A stretch of 58,347 nucleotides of DNA from Tubiluchus corallicola (Eukaryota > Priapulida > Priapulimorpha > Priapulimorphida > Tubiluchidae). The translations under genes and the position numbers were made by a program. The notes under the pieces are model-generated. The model was not told the origin of the DNA, searched no databases, and saw only the letters and a list, made by a program, of their open reading frames with translations. The stretch is from NCBI GenBank assembly GCA_030141605.1, contig JAQGDQ010001161.1, positions 1-58,347 of the forward strand, read 5' to 3'. Positions 10,772 to 24,286 of the stretch are shown in pieces (within the stretch, counting starts at the first letter, position 1; each line of letters starts with the position of its first letter).

Positions 10772-13600
10772 TCTTGAACTCTAAACGTCTACTGCTCATG
10801 CGTAGGAAAAACAGTTGTTTACATTCGAAAATTTTTGAAGACTTGAGCTTTAAACGTCTACTGCTCATGCGCAGGAAAAACAGTTGTTAACATTTGAACG
10901 TTTTTGAAGATTTGAGCTCTAAACGTCTACTGCTCATGCGCAGGAAAAACAGTTGTTAACATTTGAACATTTCTGAAGACTTGAGCTCTAAACGTCTACT
11001 GCTCATGCGCAGGAAAAACAGTTGTTAACATTTGAACATTTCTGAAGACTTGAGCTCTAAACGTCTACTGCTCATGCGCAGGAAAAACAGTTGTTTACAT
11101 TTGAACATTTCTGAAGACTTGAGCTCTAAACGTCTACTGCTCATGCGCAGGAAAAACAGTTGTTTACATTTGAACATTTCTGAAAACTTGAGCTCTAAAC
11201 GTCTACTGCTCATGCGCAGGAAAAACAGTTGTTTACATTTGAACATTTCTGAAGACTTGAGCTCTAAACATCTACTGCTCATGCGCAGGAAAAATAGTTG
11301 TTAACATTTGAAAATTTCTGAAGATTTGAGCTCTAAACATCTACTGCTCATGCGCAGGAAAAACAGTTGTTTACATTTCAATATTTTTAAAGACTTGAGC
11401 TCTTAACGTCTACTGCTCATGCGCAGGAAAAACAGTTGTTTACATTTGAACATTTTTGAAGACTTGAACTCTAAACGTCTACTGCTCATGCGTAGGAAAA
11501 ACAGTTGTTTACATTTGAACGTTTTTGAAGATTTGAGCTCTAAACGTCTACTGCTCATGCGCAGGAAAAACAGTTGTTTACATTTGAAAGTTTTTGAAGA
11601 CTTGAGCTCTAAATGTCTACTGCTCATGCGCAGGAAAAACAGTTGTTAACATTTGAACATTTCTGAAGACTTGAGCTCTAAACGTCTACTGCTCATGCGC
11701 AGGAAAAACAGTTGTTAACATTTGAACATTTCTGAAGACTTGAGCTCTAAACGTCTACTGCTCATGCGCAGGAAAAACAGTTGTTAACATTTGAACATTT
11801 CTGAAGACTTGAGCTCTAAACGTCTACTGCTCATGCGCAGGAAAAACAGTTGTTTACATTTGAACATTTCTGAAGACTTGAGCTCTAAACGTCTACTGCT
11901 CATGCGCAGGAAAAACAGTTGTTAACATTTGAACATTTCTGAAGATTTGAGCTCTAAACGTCTACTGCTCATGCGCAGGAAAAACAGTTGTTTACATTTG
12001 AACATTTCTGAAAACTTGAGCTCTAAACGTCTACTGCTCATGCGCAGGAAAAACAGTTGTTTACATTTGAACATTTCTGAAAACTTGAGCTCTAAACGTC
12101 TACTGCTCATGCGCAGGAAAAACAGTTGTTTACATTTGAACATTTCTGAAGACTTGAGCTCTAAACATCTACTGCTCATGCGCAGGAAAAATAGTTGTTA
12201 ACATTTGAAAATTTCTGAAGATTTGAGCTCTAAACATCTACTGCTCATGCGCAGGAAAAACAGTTGTTTACATTTCAATATTTTTAAAGACTTGAGCTCT
12301 TAACGTCTACTGCTCATGCGCAGGAAAAACAGTTGTTAACATTTGAACATTTCTGAAGACTTGAACTCTAAACGTCTACTGCTCATGCGCAGGAAAAACA
12401 GTTGTTTACATTTGAAAATTTTTGAAGACTTGAGCTCTAAAAGTCTACTGCTCATGCGCAGGAAAAACAGTTGTTAACATTTGAACATTTCTGAAGACTT
12501 GAGCTCTAAACGTCTACTGCTCATGCGCAAGAAAAACAGTTGTTTACATTTGAAAATTTTTGAAGACTTGAGCTCTAAACGTCTACTGCTCATGCGCAGG
12601 AAAAACAGTTGTTAACATTTGAACATTTCTGAAAACTTGAGCTCTAAACGTCTACTGCTCATGCGCAGGAAAAACAGTTGTTAACATTTGAACATTTCTG
12701 AAAACTTGAGCTCTAAACGTCTACTGCTCATGCGCAGGAAAAACAGTTGTTAACATTTGAACATTTCTGAAGACTTGAGCTCTAAACATCTACTGCTCAT
12801 GCGCAGGAAAAATAGTTGTTAACATTTGAAAATTTCTGAAGATTTGCGCTCTAAACGTCTACTGCTCATGCGCAGGAAAAACAGTTGTTAACATTTGAAA
12901 ATTTCTGAAGACTTGAGCTCTAAACGTCTACTGCTCATGCGCAGGAAAAACAGTTGTTTACATTTGAACATTTCTGAAGATTTGAGCTCTAAACATCTAC
13001 TGCTCATGCGCAGGAAAAACAGTTGTTAACATTTGAAAATTTCTGAAGATTTGAGCTCTAAACGTCTACTGCTCATGCGCAGGAAAAACAGTTGTTTACA
13101 TTTGAACATTTCTGAAGATTTGAGCTCTAAACGTCTACTGCTCATGCGCAGGAAAAACAGTTGTTTACATTTGAACATTTCTGAAGATTTGAGCTCTAAA
13201 CGTCTACTGCTCATGCGCAGGAAAAACAGTTGCTTTCATTTGAAAATTTTTGAAGATTTGAGCTCTAAACGTGTACTGCTCATGCGCAGGAAAAACAGTT
13301 GTTAACATTTGAACGTTTCTGAAGACTTGAGCTCTAAACGTCTACTGCGCATGCGCAGGAAAAACAGTTGTTTACATTTGAAAATTTCTGAAGACTTGAG
13401 CTCTAAACGTCTATTGCTCATGCGCAGGAAAAACAGTTGTAAACATTTGAACGTTTCTGAAGACTTGAGCTCTAAACGTCTACTGCGCATGCGCAGGAAA
13501 AACAGTTGTTAACATTTGAACATTTCTGAAAACTTGAGCTCTAAACGTCTACTGCGCATGCGCAGGAAAAACAGTTGCTTACATTTGAACTTTTTTGAAG
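10772..13600 (+). repeat. 69-bp satellite array, about 41 units
   Basis: The unit core is GAGCTCTAAACGTCTACTGC, then TCATGCGCAGGAAAAACAGT, then an AT-rich spacer. At exactly 69 bases (23 codons) the array gives long, meaningless reading frames on both strands. Blocks around 11,032-11,304 and 11,929-12,201 match closely with an offset of 897 = 13 x 69, a local higher-order duplication. The right-most units carry the perfect palindrome TGCGCATGCGCA (13346, 13484, 13553); the others have TGCTCATGCGCA. It lies in the presumed first intron of the C2HC gene. Confidence 0.9.
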
Positions 13601-13884
13601 AAACAAATAATTTAAGCAAAGTTTTGGATGCAATTAAAACAGCAAAAAGTACTAAATTAACGTAGATTTGTCTAGTGTTAGTTTAAATTTGCCACAAATG
13701 GATCAAAAAGTAAAAAAACTTAAATTATTGAATAAACACACTGATGTTCAGCATAACGGAAATAATAGTAAAAGTTGCGAAGAAAGAAATTATAAAATTC
13801 GTAATAGTATAAGTGGGTTAAAAATCGAATAAATTGTAGTCCTATTCAGTTTTTTTCGAAAATCAGCCTTAAATTTTACATGCA

Positions 13885-14350
13885 GTAGAGATGGGCGGAT
13901 AGCTGATTTGCAGTCATGCGGATGCGGTGTCCGCATTGATTATGCGAATGCGGATGTATTATTTGCAGATATGCGGATTTTTAATGTCAAAAATTTGGGA
14001 TTTTACGCGAAATTTCAGCACGCAAAAACCACGCATAGAAAATTTCCGACGCAAAACATTCCTTACAATTACAAATATTATAGTTTTTTGCTCGAACATT
14101 TTATGGTTTGTGGTGGGTCACCGTGGGTGTGTTGGGGTGGTATAGCAACGTGCTGTGTAGCGTGCTGTGGGTAGTCGTTTACAAGCAAAATTGCTTTACG
14201 TCGTCTGGCCTCTCAATTTATCATTGAATAGTGATTATAACTTCATACAAAAAGCGGTTTTAACACAATAGGGCACGGGATTATGTGACGCGGATCTTAA
14301 AAATTTCAGTCAATCCGCGTTTTGCGGATGCGGACACGTCAGTTACGGAC
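13885..14350. mobile_element. Possible MITE with GCGGAT subterminal repeats
   Basis: It starts AGAGATGGGCGGATA, similar to the ends of some hAT-type elements. GCGGATGCGG-type motifs occur near both ends (13917-13990 and 14288-14335). No matching inverted terminus or target duplication could be fixed at the right end, so the boundaries are guesses. Confidence 0.3.
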
Positions 14351-14759
14351 TTCGCAGTTTGAATTCATAAAATTAGGCCCTATAATATTTGGAATCAAAT
14401 TAAAATTGAAACTAAAAGCTTCCTGTAGTAATTAGGGAATAATATATTATATATATGTATATACATATCGAAATATATATAAAGATATCTAAATATCCAA
14501 GAATTAACACAAAAAACTTGCAATGTCAAATAGCCACATACTCACATAGCCGCACGTGTCTGCCATGTTGAAAATTTATAAAAAACATTTTCTTACCTTA
14601 AAAATTTTGCTCGATTAAAAGCACATTACAGCAATCATTAATAATTATAAAGATCACTTACGATATGCACAATACTCAACAATACACAATAAATAAATAT
14701 AAAAGTAAATGGTATTCATTACAAGATATTAAATAATAAAGTCGCACTATCGTACTTAC

Positions 14760-14810
14760 GTCGCTCAAAAACTAAGGAGACTGTATGTCAGTTGTCCAGG
14801 TCTTTTATAC
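14760..14810 (-). promoter_or_regulatory. TATA-box promoter and first non-coding exon (minus strand)
   Basis: On the minus strand GTATAAAAG (TATAAAA at 14809-14803) is followed about 30 bases later by a short exon-like stretch. That stretch ends at 14760 with a strong donor, GTAAGTACG. The next phase-independent exons on this strand are the mini-exon at 9368-9396 and the start-codon exon at 9088-9128. I therefore read this as the promoter and leader exon of the C2HC zinc-finger gene, with the 69-bp satellite inside its first intron. Linking them by splicing is inference. Confidence 0.45.
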
Positions 14811-15089
14811 TCGAAATGGTTTCGGACGGGTCTATTTTAACAAGAAAGGGTGGAGTCTTTAGCCAATCAGTGTTCTCAGAATTGTAAACGTGTTGTACAG
14901 CGTAATACAGTAGCCCAGTAGTAGGTCTAGCCCAGTTGTAGGTCTAGTAGAATAGCCCAGGAGTAGGTTTAGCTAACATTTCAGTACTGCAGGTATTTCA
15001 GTTCTAAACAATCAACAACCATAACTGTATGTATACGTGACTGCAGTATAGTGTATGTTTGGATACGTTGATCATGGCCGCCAAGCAAA

Positions 15090-15323
<234 letters not shown>

Positions 15324-15424
15324 ATGCAACAACTTTACAACTGATAATGTAACAAATTCACGATTGTTATAAAATAAACTTAGTATTGTTAAATTTTGAA
15401 ACGAAACTTGGCTGAAAGAAAATT

Positions 15425-15496
15425 GTAGGTGTACAGCCTGCATTTGAACCAGGAACTCTTTGTTTACAAGTCGACGCTGTGACCACTACATTATTT
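15425..15496 (-). repeat. tRNA-derived SINE-like unit (minus)
   Basis: The minus strand reads TGTAGTGGTCACAGCGTCGA, then CCTGGTTCAAATGCAGGC, matching A-box and B-box positions of a tRNA-derived SINE. Confidence 0.5.
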
Positions 15497-16454
15497 CACT
15501 CGCGAACGGTGATCATGAGAGATGTGTATTTAATCTGCATAATTCATGAGAGATGTATAATGGACGTTTTCCCGACAAGTCAAAAAGAAATGGCATCTAT
15601 CTTCATGTGTCAAGACATTTTATTTACGTGGACATTTATTTATGTATGTATGATAGATCAGTACTAGTAATGTAAGCAATGATAGTTCAAAAAACAAAAG
15701 AGAAAATCATTAATCCTATACATAGGAAGAAACAGCTTAAACTTAGGAGAAACACAGATAATAATGCCAGAAAAACTAACAACAGTAAGAACAAAAATTA
15801 ATAGTTTGTAAGTACTTTGTTAGAGTTACATAAATTGACAAGAGATGGCGCCACACACACACACGTTCGCTTAGAAACTGTTGACGCAAAGCCGCTGTTC
15901 TGACGTCATCCATTATACTCTGTCGATAACCTTATAGCTTTAATTCAGTAAAAGCTGATGGCTTTGCGTAAAACAGACAAGCACTAGGTAGAATGTTCGC
16001 GCATTTTTGATTATAAGTGTATTTATCAGCAAAGATTTATAAGCAAAAATTTTTTGCGGGGCCTTTGCTAGTGACAAATTAATATTCTAGCAGCCAAAGT
16101 TACTTAATTGAGTAGCCTTATGAGTTTACGTAGGCAAATTAATATTCTAAAGGCTAAAATTGTTTACTGAGTACTGTTACGAGAGCAGGTATTGTATTGG
16201 TGCTGAATTAACTTGAAAAAGAATAACATAATCATTCAAAAAATAAATTCAATTCTCGCACAGCCTGTCCACATACACAGTGAGTTGGTCGAAGGTGGTG
16301 TCTGTCCTTTATTCTGTCTATGTTGCATCTCTTTATTTCTCATCAACTATGCCACGTCATATAGGATCTTCATTATTTTTTCATTTTATTTTTTATAACT
16401 TTATTCTAATGTATAATATTATTCTTTATTATAATATTAATAAAGCCAATATGA

Positions 16455-16815
16455 CTGTGACCTAAAGGTTCCTGGTTGTGATTTTCAGACATTTTTATGT
16501 TTAAAAATCAATAATTCTAGGTCATATCCTTTTCAGTCTTTTTAATGCAAAAGCTGCCCGTAGATGGCGCTAGCATGCGACTAAGTCTTAGAAATTTTGG
16601 TATAGGATCTTCATTATTTTTTTATTTTATTTTTTACAACTTTATTCTTTCTTCTGTTTTTAATCTCCAGAAATGAAAAAATGTTCAAATTATTGTTCAA
16701 CGATGTTTCAAATTATTATAATATTAATAAAGCCAACATGACTGTGAGCTATGGCGATGTTACAACGTAAGACATGTAATAATCGTAACGGCTTGCTGAA
16801 TTTTGTCTAATAACT
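16455..16815 (+). repeat. Dispersed repeat, copy 1
   Basis: About 350 bases recurring nearly unchanged at about 29,000-29,358. Shared landmarks are CCTGGTTGTGATTTTCAG, GATGGCGCTAGCATGCGACT, a T-rich stretch and GTGAGCTATGGCGATGTTAC. A partial relative precedes it at 16,350-16,450. The first segment looks like the B-box end of a SINE; the family is not recognised. Confidence 0.7.
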
Positions 16816-17670
16816 TTAAAAATTTATTTGATTTTTCTAATTTTTTAAATCCATAGGTCATTTCCGAACATCGCGTATTCAATTCAATTTATTTGACTAA
16901 ATAATGGAAACGTATAATTCCGTAATTCATTTCTATTTGTCGAGAAGTTTCTGAAACTTACCGAATTTTGTGAATACAATAACTTCTCATTCAACTTAAT
17001 GTTAACCTTGCTATTGGTTTTACTGCTTCATATTAGCCTGTATTATTCTGGTTTTGCACAGCTGTTAAGTACTATACTATAAAATAAAATTCTGACCTTG
17101 TACTTGGTGATTTCCTTGCTAGCAGTGCTCTTAACCACCTGTCTATTAATATCTTGTAAATTGCTAAAATCTCGTGAAAATCATGATTTTTTTTCTCTTA
17201 CTGTGTTTGTATTAAACTTAATAGTTTTGGTTGTGCAGTAGAAGTGAATAAATTTGTCGTTATTATTGTGGTGGCCACATTTTACATGATTGTTGAGTTG
17301 TTTGGTAATGAATATTTTTTATGCTCATGATTAAGTACTGCAGAACAGAAAGACAGACAAATGCAATTATAATCAAAACACTAAAATATAAGAGTTATGC
17401 ATATTTTACAAACAGAATACAAAGCTCTTTTAATTACAGCAGTTGTTACTAAATAATGTAATATGGTCATTCGGTTTTAACATTCATTTTTTCTGTCTGG
17501 GTATTAAAATTAAAACGAAATTAAAGTTTTCGATGCCATCCATCGTATAAAAAGTGTAATCTGTGGGCAAAATAGTTGACTTGATTAATTGGTAATAAGT
17601 TCATTGTTATTTGAATAAATGTATACATCAACTAATTACATACAGTTAACAAAGGCAAAAAATGACAAAA
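16816..17670. other. AT-rich unique DNA, no gene seen
   Basis: No supported exon, RNA or repeat was recognised here. Confidence 0.4.
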
Positions 17671-17674
17671 AATA

Positions 17675-19554
17675 TCAAATTCCATTCACTTCGTTTTCGA
17701 AGAACAGGCGTGCGCTCGGGTTGTACATTGCTCTCCACTTTGCCAGTCTGTAACACAACATTGATGGTGTTGTACATATTAATGCATATGTTGTTAATAT
17801 TATGCATTGTAATAAATTATTATGATAAAAATTTTAAATGAACCGTACATATACTTTTCATCCTTCAGATCTTGGAACACGTACTTGTATATCGCTCGAT
17901 CTTTAAGCCAAAAGTTTTGCTTCTTTGGCTGTCCATGCACAGCACTTAGAGTCTCAATAGCTTCGCCTGAAATGAAAAAAAAAACTATTCACGAAGATGT
18001 GTACGAACGTATCTTAACACAATAATTTATTTAATTACTCATTCGTTTATTCACTGCCACACACATCAAACACAAACGCAAAAAAGAGGTTGCAATTATA
18101 CAAGAACATCATAAAACCATACAAGACAGTATTTTTGACGGACATGTATAAGATGTTTAGATTATAGAGTATATATAATAAATTATCTAGCTGCTTGAAT
18201 AAACCTACTAGATATCAATGTATCAGCAAACCAACCTTAAGAAACCAATAAACGTAGCATCACATTATAGGATTTACAAAAGCTATGGAAAAAAATTACA
18301 AATCCGGTGAGTTCCAAAGTCTAATAATATGGATCGTATAACGAATTAATGTTCATAGTCAGTGATCTTTGGACCTATTTGACAAATGGATGGGTGACAG
18401 TCAGAAAATTGTTGTTCTAAGCAGTCTTAAGATCAAGTAAGAAGTTTAAATAGCAAACATGATATATGCAAAAACAAAAACAAGATACCAGTGTGGGATC
18501 CTCCATCGCAGCAGCCTTCAAGCTCAAGATCCCACGATGACTCTCTTTTCCATCCTCCACCACACCTAAATTAATGAGCGCATAATTACACATTAATTGC
18601 TGTTAGAAACTGAAATATAAGTTCCTATTCTAATCTAATGACATTCATATGCAAACACAGACTAATATGTATGGGCATAACTACATATTACCAGGGACCC
18701 TTATTTCATAATGGCTTACACACACAAGTACTAGCTTGCCTTTTGTTCATTCCCGTAATGATTAGCGCGCCAGCTTTCTCTGATGTAAAAAACTTTCTAC
18801 AGGGTGGGCAGGAAATTTTGTCACCTGAAGATGAAGCTGCCCTGACATATGTGGCTCCATGTAATGAACGTAAGAAAAAGGATTAAGAGTCTGTAACTTC
18901 ATCTAAAACCTACCACTGGCCACAGTTGAAAACTTTAAAAATAAAGCAGGAAAGGGAATGATGAAAACGGGAAATCTACCAGACTAATAAGGTGTGTGCA
19001 GCCCATCAAACTCAGCCCAATTTTACTCCTACAGGATTAGAACTAAATGATAAAGTTCAAACAAGAGCTGCAACGTCATGTCAAAATCTGAGTTATAACT
19101 CTCATTGGTTGATAATTGCCTAACGAAACGATTCTACACGGTGTCATAACACCTCTCAGGATGGGTTGCACATCCACATTATTCCATCACTTCGATTTTT
19201 AAAACAGAATTCGACTATAGGAGCATTTATCCTATTTACCCTAAAGATACCACCAGTTGGTCAATGGCTGCTTATGATTATAATAGTTGCTTATTAGTTC
19301 AAAACATACGCTGTTTCTTTACCCAACAGCCCGACTGGCGTCTGATTCCACCCTCCTAGTCACAGATTCACGTTAAACATATAGGTCTTTGGAACGGACA
19401 TACATCGGGCAAGAATCTTTTTCATATAATAGCAGTATTTAAATATTAAAACAAATCGTGCTTCTTTTAGTTGTCGATACTTACCATAAATAAATCAGTA
19501 TCGATTTTATAACGACTATGGCTATTCCCATAGCAGAAATGCCCAGCTTGTAGG
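17675..19554 (-). CDS. Four 3' exons of a probable small single-pass membrane protein
   Basis: Minus-strand exons 19485-19554, 18489-18565, 17849-17966 and 17675-17747 join in phase to a TGA at 17677. The first encodes a hydrophobic segment, YKLGISAMGIAIVVIKSILI. The next is Cys/Gly-rich (LEGCCDGGSHTG). The third is charged (FWLKDRAIYKYVFQDLKDEK). The last ends LAKWRAMYNPSARLFFENEV. Acceptors are TTTCAG, TTTAG, TTTCAG and TTACAG; donors are GTAAGT, GTATCT and GTACGG. Phases 2/1, 1/2 and 2/1 match at every junction, which supports the model. The weak point is exon 19485-19554, which is also open in a second frame (AGHFCYGNSHSRYK). I do not recognise the family. A tail of about 90 residues after one transmembrane helix would suit a small organelle-membrane protein. 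Confidence 0.5.
18638..18869 (+). CDS. Candidate exon with hydrophobic leader (plus)
   Basis: Open from an ATG at 18638 to a donor GTAAGAAAAAG at 18870. It encodes a hydrophobic stretch VLACLLFIPVMISAPAF followed by acidic sequence (ILSPEDEAALTYVAPCNE), which looks like a signal peptide and mature start. An internal acceptor (TTTCTACAG at 18802) is possible. No following exon could be identified, and it lies opposite introns of a minus-strand gene, so it may be chance. Confidence 0.3.
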
Positions 19555-19758
19555 CTGAAAAGGTAAATAATTTAGCTCTTCTTATAAAATTGAAATATTC
19601 TATTTTTACCGACAGTCGGTAATTTGCATTCAAAGTACCGCAAAACAAAGAATGAGTCCGTTATAATTAACATCGCAAAAGCGCATCAGCTGTAGCAAGA
19701 CTATAAGCATTAAAATTAAGAAAATCAAACTTGGATTATGAGTAATTAATAATTTTTA

Positions 19759-20010
<252 letters not shown>

Positions 20011-20127
20011 ATGATTAGTATATGACTATTAATTTTCACAATTATACAATAATCATATAATTAAGTACAGTAGTGGATTACTTACTTAGTTTATTAGTTC
20101 GTTTTTGGTTAATCAGTCAGTCAGCTA

Positions 20128-20532
20128 AGAAGGAAGGTAGGTCGGTAAGTAGGTAGGTAGGTAGGCAGGTCGGTCACTCGTTCGGTTGGTCGATCGGTCG
20201 GCAGGTAGGTAGGTAGGCAGGTATGTGGCTGGGTGGGTGGGTTTTTAGGTAGGTAGGCAGGCAGGTAGGTAGGTACGTGGGTAGGTAAATAGGGAGGTAA
20301 GTAAGTAGGTAAGCAGGTCGGTAGGTGAGGTGAGGTGAGGTGGATCATTTGGTATATGAATAGTGGGTACCCTAATGTTAAGTAGGTAGGTAGGTAGGTA
20401 GGTAAGTAGTTACGTAGGTAGGTTAGGTAGGTAGGTAGACAGCAGGTATATAGGTGGGTAGGTAAGTAAGTTAGATAGGTAGGTAGGTAGGCAGGTAGGT
20501 AGGTAGGAAGGAAAGTATGTAATCAGGCAGGT
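20128..20532 (+). repeat. GGTA-type tetranucleotide microsatellite
   Basis: Imperfect (AGGT)n with GCAGGT, CGGT and GTGAGG variants. It probably shares origin with the adjacent TAAG array. Confidence 0.85.
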
Positions 20533-20564
20533 ACTTCTTAACATTTTCACTGCTCAAGTGTGCT

Positions 20565-20850
20565 GCCCGTTACCCAAATGTCAACTGCCCAAGTGGCACA
20601 GCCTAAGTGTTCACCGTCTGAGTGCCTGCTGCCCAAATTTCCACTCCCCAAGTGTTCACTGCCCAAATGTCATTCAGCCCATATGTTTGGCTACCACTGG
20701 ACTGTCATTCACTTCCCAAATGTCACTGCCCAAGTGTTCACTGCCCAAATGTCATTCAGCTCATATGTTTGGCTACCACTGGACTGTCATTCACTTCCCA
20801 AGTGCCAACTGCCCAAGTGTCCATTGCCTAAATGTCCAATGCGCAGGTGA
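20565..20850 (+). repeat. CTGCCCAAGTGTYCA short tandem repeats with an 80-bp duplication
   Basis: CTGCCCAA(A/G)TGT(C/T)CA repeats. A segment containing CATATGTTTGGCTACCACTG occurs twice (about 20,680 and 20,762). Confidence 0.75.
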
Positions 20851-21417
20851 CTTATAACCTGATAGATCAGTAACTGATTCGTAAGTCAATAACTGTTTCG
20901 TGCATGCAGTATTCAGGTCTTCTCTGCAAGTAAGAACAACACGCAGCTCGGTCACATGAGAGGTAGGGTCCCGCAACGACGCACACCGATTATGAGGTCA
21001 AGCCAGTTTTTAGAAGTAACATTTTCTGTTGATCAGCCAAACACGTGGATTTGTCAGAGCGGAAGTAGGAAGTGAGGGACAAAAACATAATAATTAGCCA
21101 CTAAGACAGTTGCAGAACTTGTTCGCGCATGTTGGAAAAACGGTGAACAATTGATATATGTGATATATGCGTGCAGAGTATAAAACTGTAGGTTCAGGCA
21201 CTCTTTCAGGGTTATTATTGGAATGAAAAAACGTACCTAATATAATCTCTATTGTAATCTCCATTGTAACCACCTAAAATAACTTTAAATAAAGCGCGAG
21301 AGAAATGCGTCTTCTCTTCAATTCGTAGTTTAAAACTCGCAGTTGTTTTGTTGCTATGAAACCTCTCCGGGTTTACAATTATGACGCGAGATCCTAGCGC
21401 GTCTCCTGTTTACGTAC

Positions 21418-21491
21418 CTATAGCAGCAAAACACGGTGACTAACGTAGCCATCATAACAGCTTTTATCCAAGCCCAAAGCCACACACGCGC
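21418..21491 (-). CDS. Possible first coding exon with hydrophobic leader (minus)
   Basis: TTTTAG precedes and GTACGT follows a 74-base exon open in one frame. It contains Met-Met and a hydrophobic run, MMATLVTVFCCY, ending with two extra bases. It may begin the membrane-protein gene at 17,675-19,554. Its phase, however, does not match the membrane-helix frame of the exon at 19485-19554, so an intermediate exon would be needed or the genes differ. Confidence 0.3.
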
Positions 21492-21499
21492 CTAAAATT

Positions 21500-22095
21500 C
21501 TGTAGAAGTTGTTCCCCGCACGCTCCATGATAAGATTCGTACTTTCTCATCTCCGGTTTTTAATGCAAATTAAACAGCATTGACTTTACCTTAACGTATA
21601 TATATATTGATCGCACATATATTATTTAATTCTTATTTTATGAGAAAGCCCAATCCGAGCAAAATGTCAGTTTTCTTTTATTTTTATTTTTGCTAACAAC
21701 AGGAAATGTAAGACTGTCACGTGTATGTGTTTAACTACATGATGATTTTAATGCTTGTGTCCATCTGCCTAATGCAACCAAATGAAGAAATTACAATTAA
21801 ATATTAAGTGCACAACGTAATTAACGTAACTATCCGACATATTTAAAGAGCAATGCAAACTAACTGAAGATCAAATCTCTAATCTCCGTGGATATTTCAA
21901 ATACAATAAAAGCAAGAGATTTCTCTTTTTGTACCCGGACTGAATTAAATGAAATTTCAACGTTTATGATGGAGGATTAATTATATAGAAATAATTGTTT
22001 GGCACTTTCAAGTATAATTATTTAAATTAATAATTGTCATTTCTGTCTGTTTATTGTTTTGTTTTCCGTATTCATGTATGTATTGTAAATATGTA
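21500..22095. other. AT-rich DNA left of the tandem triplication, no gene seen
   Basis: No supported feature. The defensin-like third exon that should pair with the orphan exon at 22512-22548 was not found here. Confidence 0.4.
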
Positions 22096-22097
22096 AC

Positions 22098-22183
<86 letters not shown>

Positions 22184-22511
22184 TTGATGGTGATGATGAT
22201 GTTGATGATGATGATGAAAACTCTCTTCATAAATAAAGCTTAAAAATTCGTCTTCAAATTTTATATCACTCACATGCTGTCAGTAGCACACATGCATTCG
22301 TATTACACGTTTTGTCATTCTCTAAGGAAAAGTATTAATTACTCTATATTTAAGAATTTTCATTTCCACTTACATAAGTCTTTCAAACACTTAAGTGTAA
22401 TGCTGAAAAAAAACTTTGGAAAGTTTTTTTGCGATATACTTCAAAATTTCCTTTGTTTCTCTTTAACCCTTTCATTTTGAGGCATTTATGCAGTTAAAAA
22501 ATAATACTTAC

Positions 22512-22548
22512 TGGGACAACTTCCTCCGGACTCCAATCTTTCAAGAAG
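22512..22548 (-). pseudogene. Orphan defensin-like middle exon (unit 1)
   Basis: Identical in layout to exon 24675-24711 (LESGGSCP, donor GTAAGTATT). No cysteine-rich exon follows it on the minus strand to the left of the (TAA)n tract, so this copy has lost its 3' end. Confidence 0.4.
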
Positions 22549-22865
22549 CTGACTCTCTTGTCCTTTTTTCATTTTCATCAATTGTAGATAAATTGACGGC
22601 GAATCAATAAAAAAATATCAATAATTAGCTGGTTGGTTAGACAGAACGCTATTATTCTGTGTACGCAAAGCCTTCTTATAAATAAAAAAACATTTATTTT
22701 TATAAGACAAATTTCTATTCAACGATACCTGTAGGTCCAAAATAATGTCAGACGTATATAAACTAGCTGACAAAATTTCATTGCATATTAATAATATACA
22801 TAGCTGAAAAGACAATACCTCTTATGCAAGCAATGTTAAGATAATTACTCCTAAAATTAAAACTC

Positions 22866-23065
22866 TCTTTTCCCCTTTCTTTCTCCTGTTTCTCTTTCTT
22901 CACTTCCTGTCTTTTCCTCTTTCTTTCTCCTGTTTCTCTTTCCTCACTTCCTGTCTTTTCCTCTTTCTTTCTCCTGTTTCTCTTTCTTCACTTCCTGTCT
23001 TTTCCTCTTTCTTTCTCCTGTTTCTCTTTCTTCACTTCCTGTCTTTTCCTATTTCTTTCTCTTGC
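22866..23065 (-). promoter_or_regulatory. Minisatellite with four ETS-core sites (unit 1)
   Basis: Four ~44-base units each carry, on the minus strand, GACAGGAAGTGAAG, an ETS/PU.1-type core. Unit 2 has the same four (about 25,028-25,228), just upstream of its defensin-like exons; unit 3 has one (about 27,040). Regulatory use is inference. Confidence 0.35.
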
Positions 23066-23600
23066 ATATATTCTGTAGTTGAATTAGAAGTGACGGGCTG
23101 TGTAAAACTCTGCCGGTTTTATAATCATACCACAAGTTAAACTTAATTTTATTAATTAAGATCATTTTAGTAACCGAGACCATTACCTATTATAAAAATA
23201 CATGATAAACCCCAGACTGTAAGAATTCTAAAGACTAATTTAAAAGAAAACAGATTAATTACCAATTAAATGCCTTATCATGAAAATTATATTTAACTCA
23301 AAATTTGAGGAAATACCGAGAATACATTAAGTCATCTGTCATACAATTTTATTTAACACTGAATATGTTTATAGATTCAATGTGTTTATGCTATTAGTAA
23401 GCTACGGCGAATATTGGTTCACCTCTTGTTTGTTGCCATTACATCGAAAAAATTACAGTTTAAAAACTAGTTTTTGCATTAATGTTTGCAATTACGAATC
23501 TAATTAATACTTTTATAGCAGACGCATTATAATCACTAGAAATTAAATCTATTAATAGACGACTAAAAGCACAGCTGACGACTGATCTGAGGTCCTCACA

Positions 23601-24175
23601 TCATCGTGATAGACAGATGCAGTTATTGTTACAGTCGCAAAAGCCAGTAAAGTACCGTTTGGCCGTCAGGAGGCACCTGCGATGACATCCAGGTGTATGG
23701 GTACCTACATAAACGTAAAAAGTCATTAAACGACTTAATGTGCAAAATGCAAAGAAACGTGAAAACCTCAGTAAACACAAACGTAAATTTATTTCGCAGG
23801 AAACATCTTCAAAATATACAATGTGCATGTGCTACGTCTCAGGTATGTGGCTAGCTATGTTTGGTGTAAATTTATCCTGAATAAATTTATTGTAATAAAT
23901 CGAATAATTTAATTTAATTAAACAATCATTTAACCACAAAATACCAAAACGCAAGACTCAGCAATCATAAACCCAAAAAGAAAATTTACAAGAAAAGAAC
24001 ATAAAAAAATAAGAAAACGAAAAACTCTTTACATTCATTGAGCCAAATCATACGGTGCATTGCGTAGAGTAAAGAATGTTATTTTCCTAATTACGTGACC
24101 TTCTCTTTTACGCTATTTACTGTACTTATGTAATTTAAAAACACATTCTGATCAGATATTTAAACCTATTTTTCA

Positions 24176-24210
<35 letters not shown>

Positions 24211-24213
24211 GTA

Positions 24214-24286
<73 letters not shown>

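Noticed and set aside
10772-13600. A CRISPR-like array or a coding repeat protein (RRKNSCLHLN repeats)
   Set aside because: Eukaryotic context, no distinct spacers, no cas genes; both strands are equally open because the unit is 69 bases.
20558-20857. Overlapping plus-strand frames rich in Cys/Pro
   Set aside because: Three frames are open at once across CTGCCCAAGTGT repeats.
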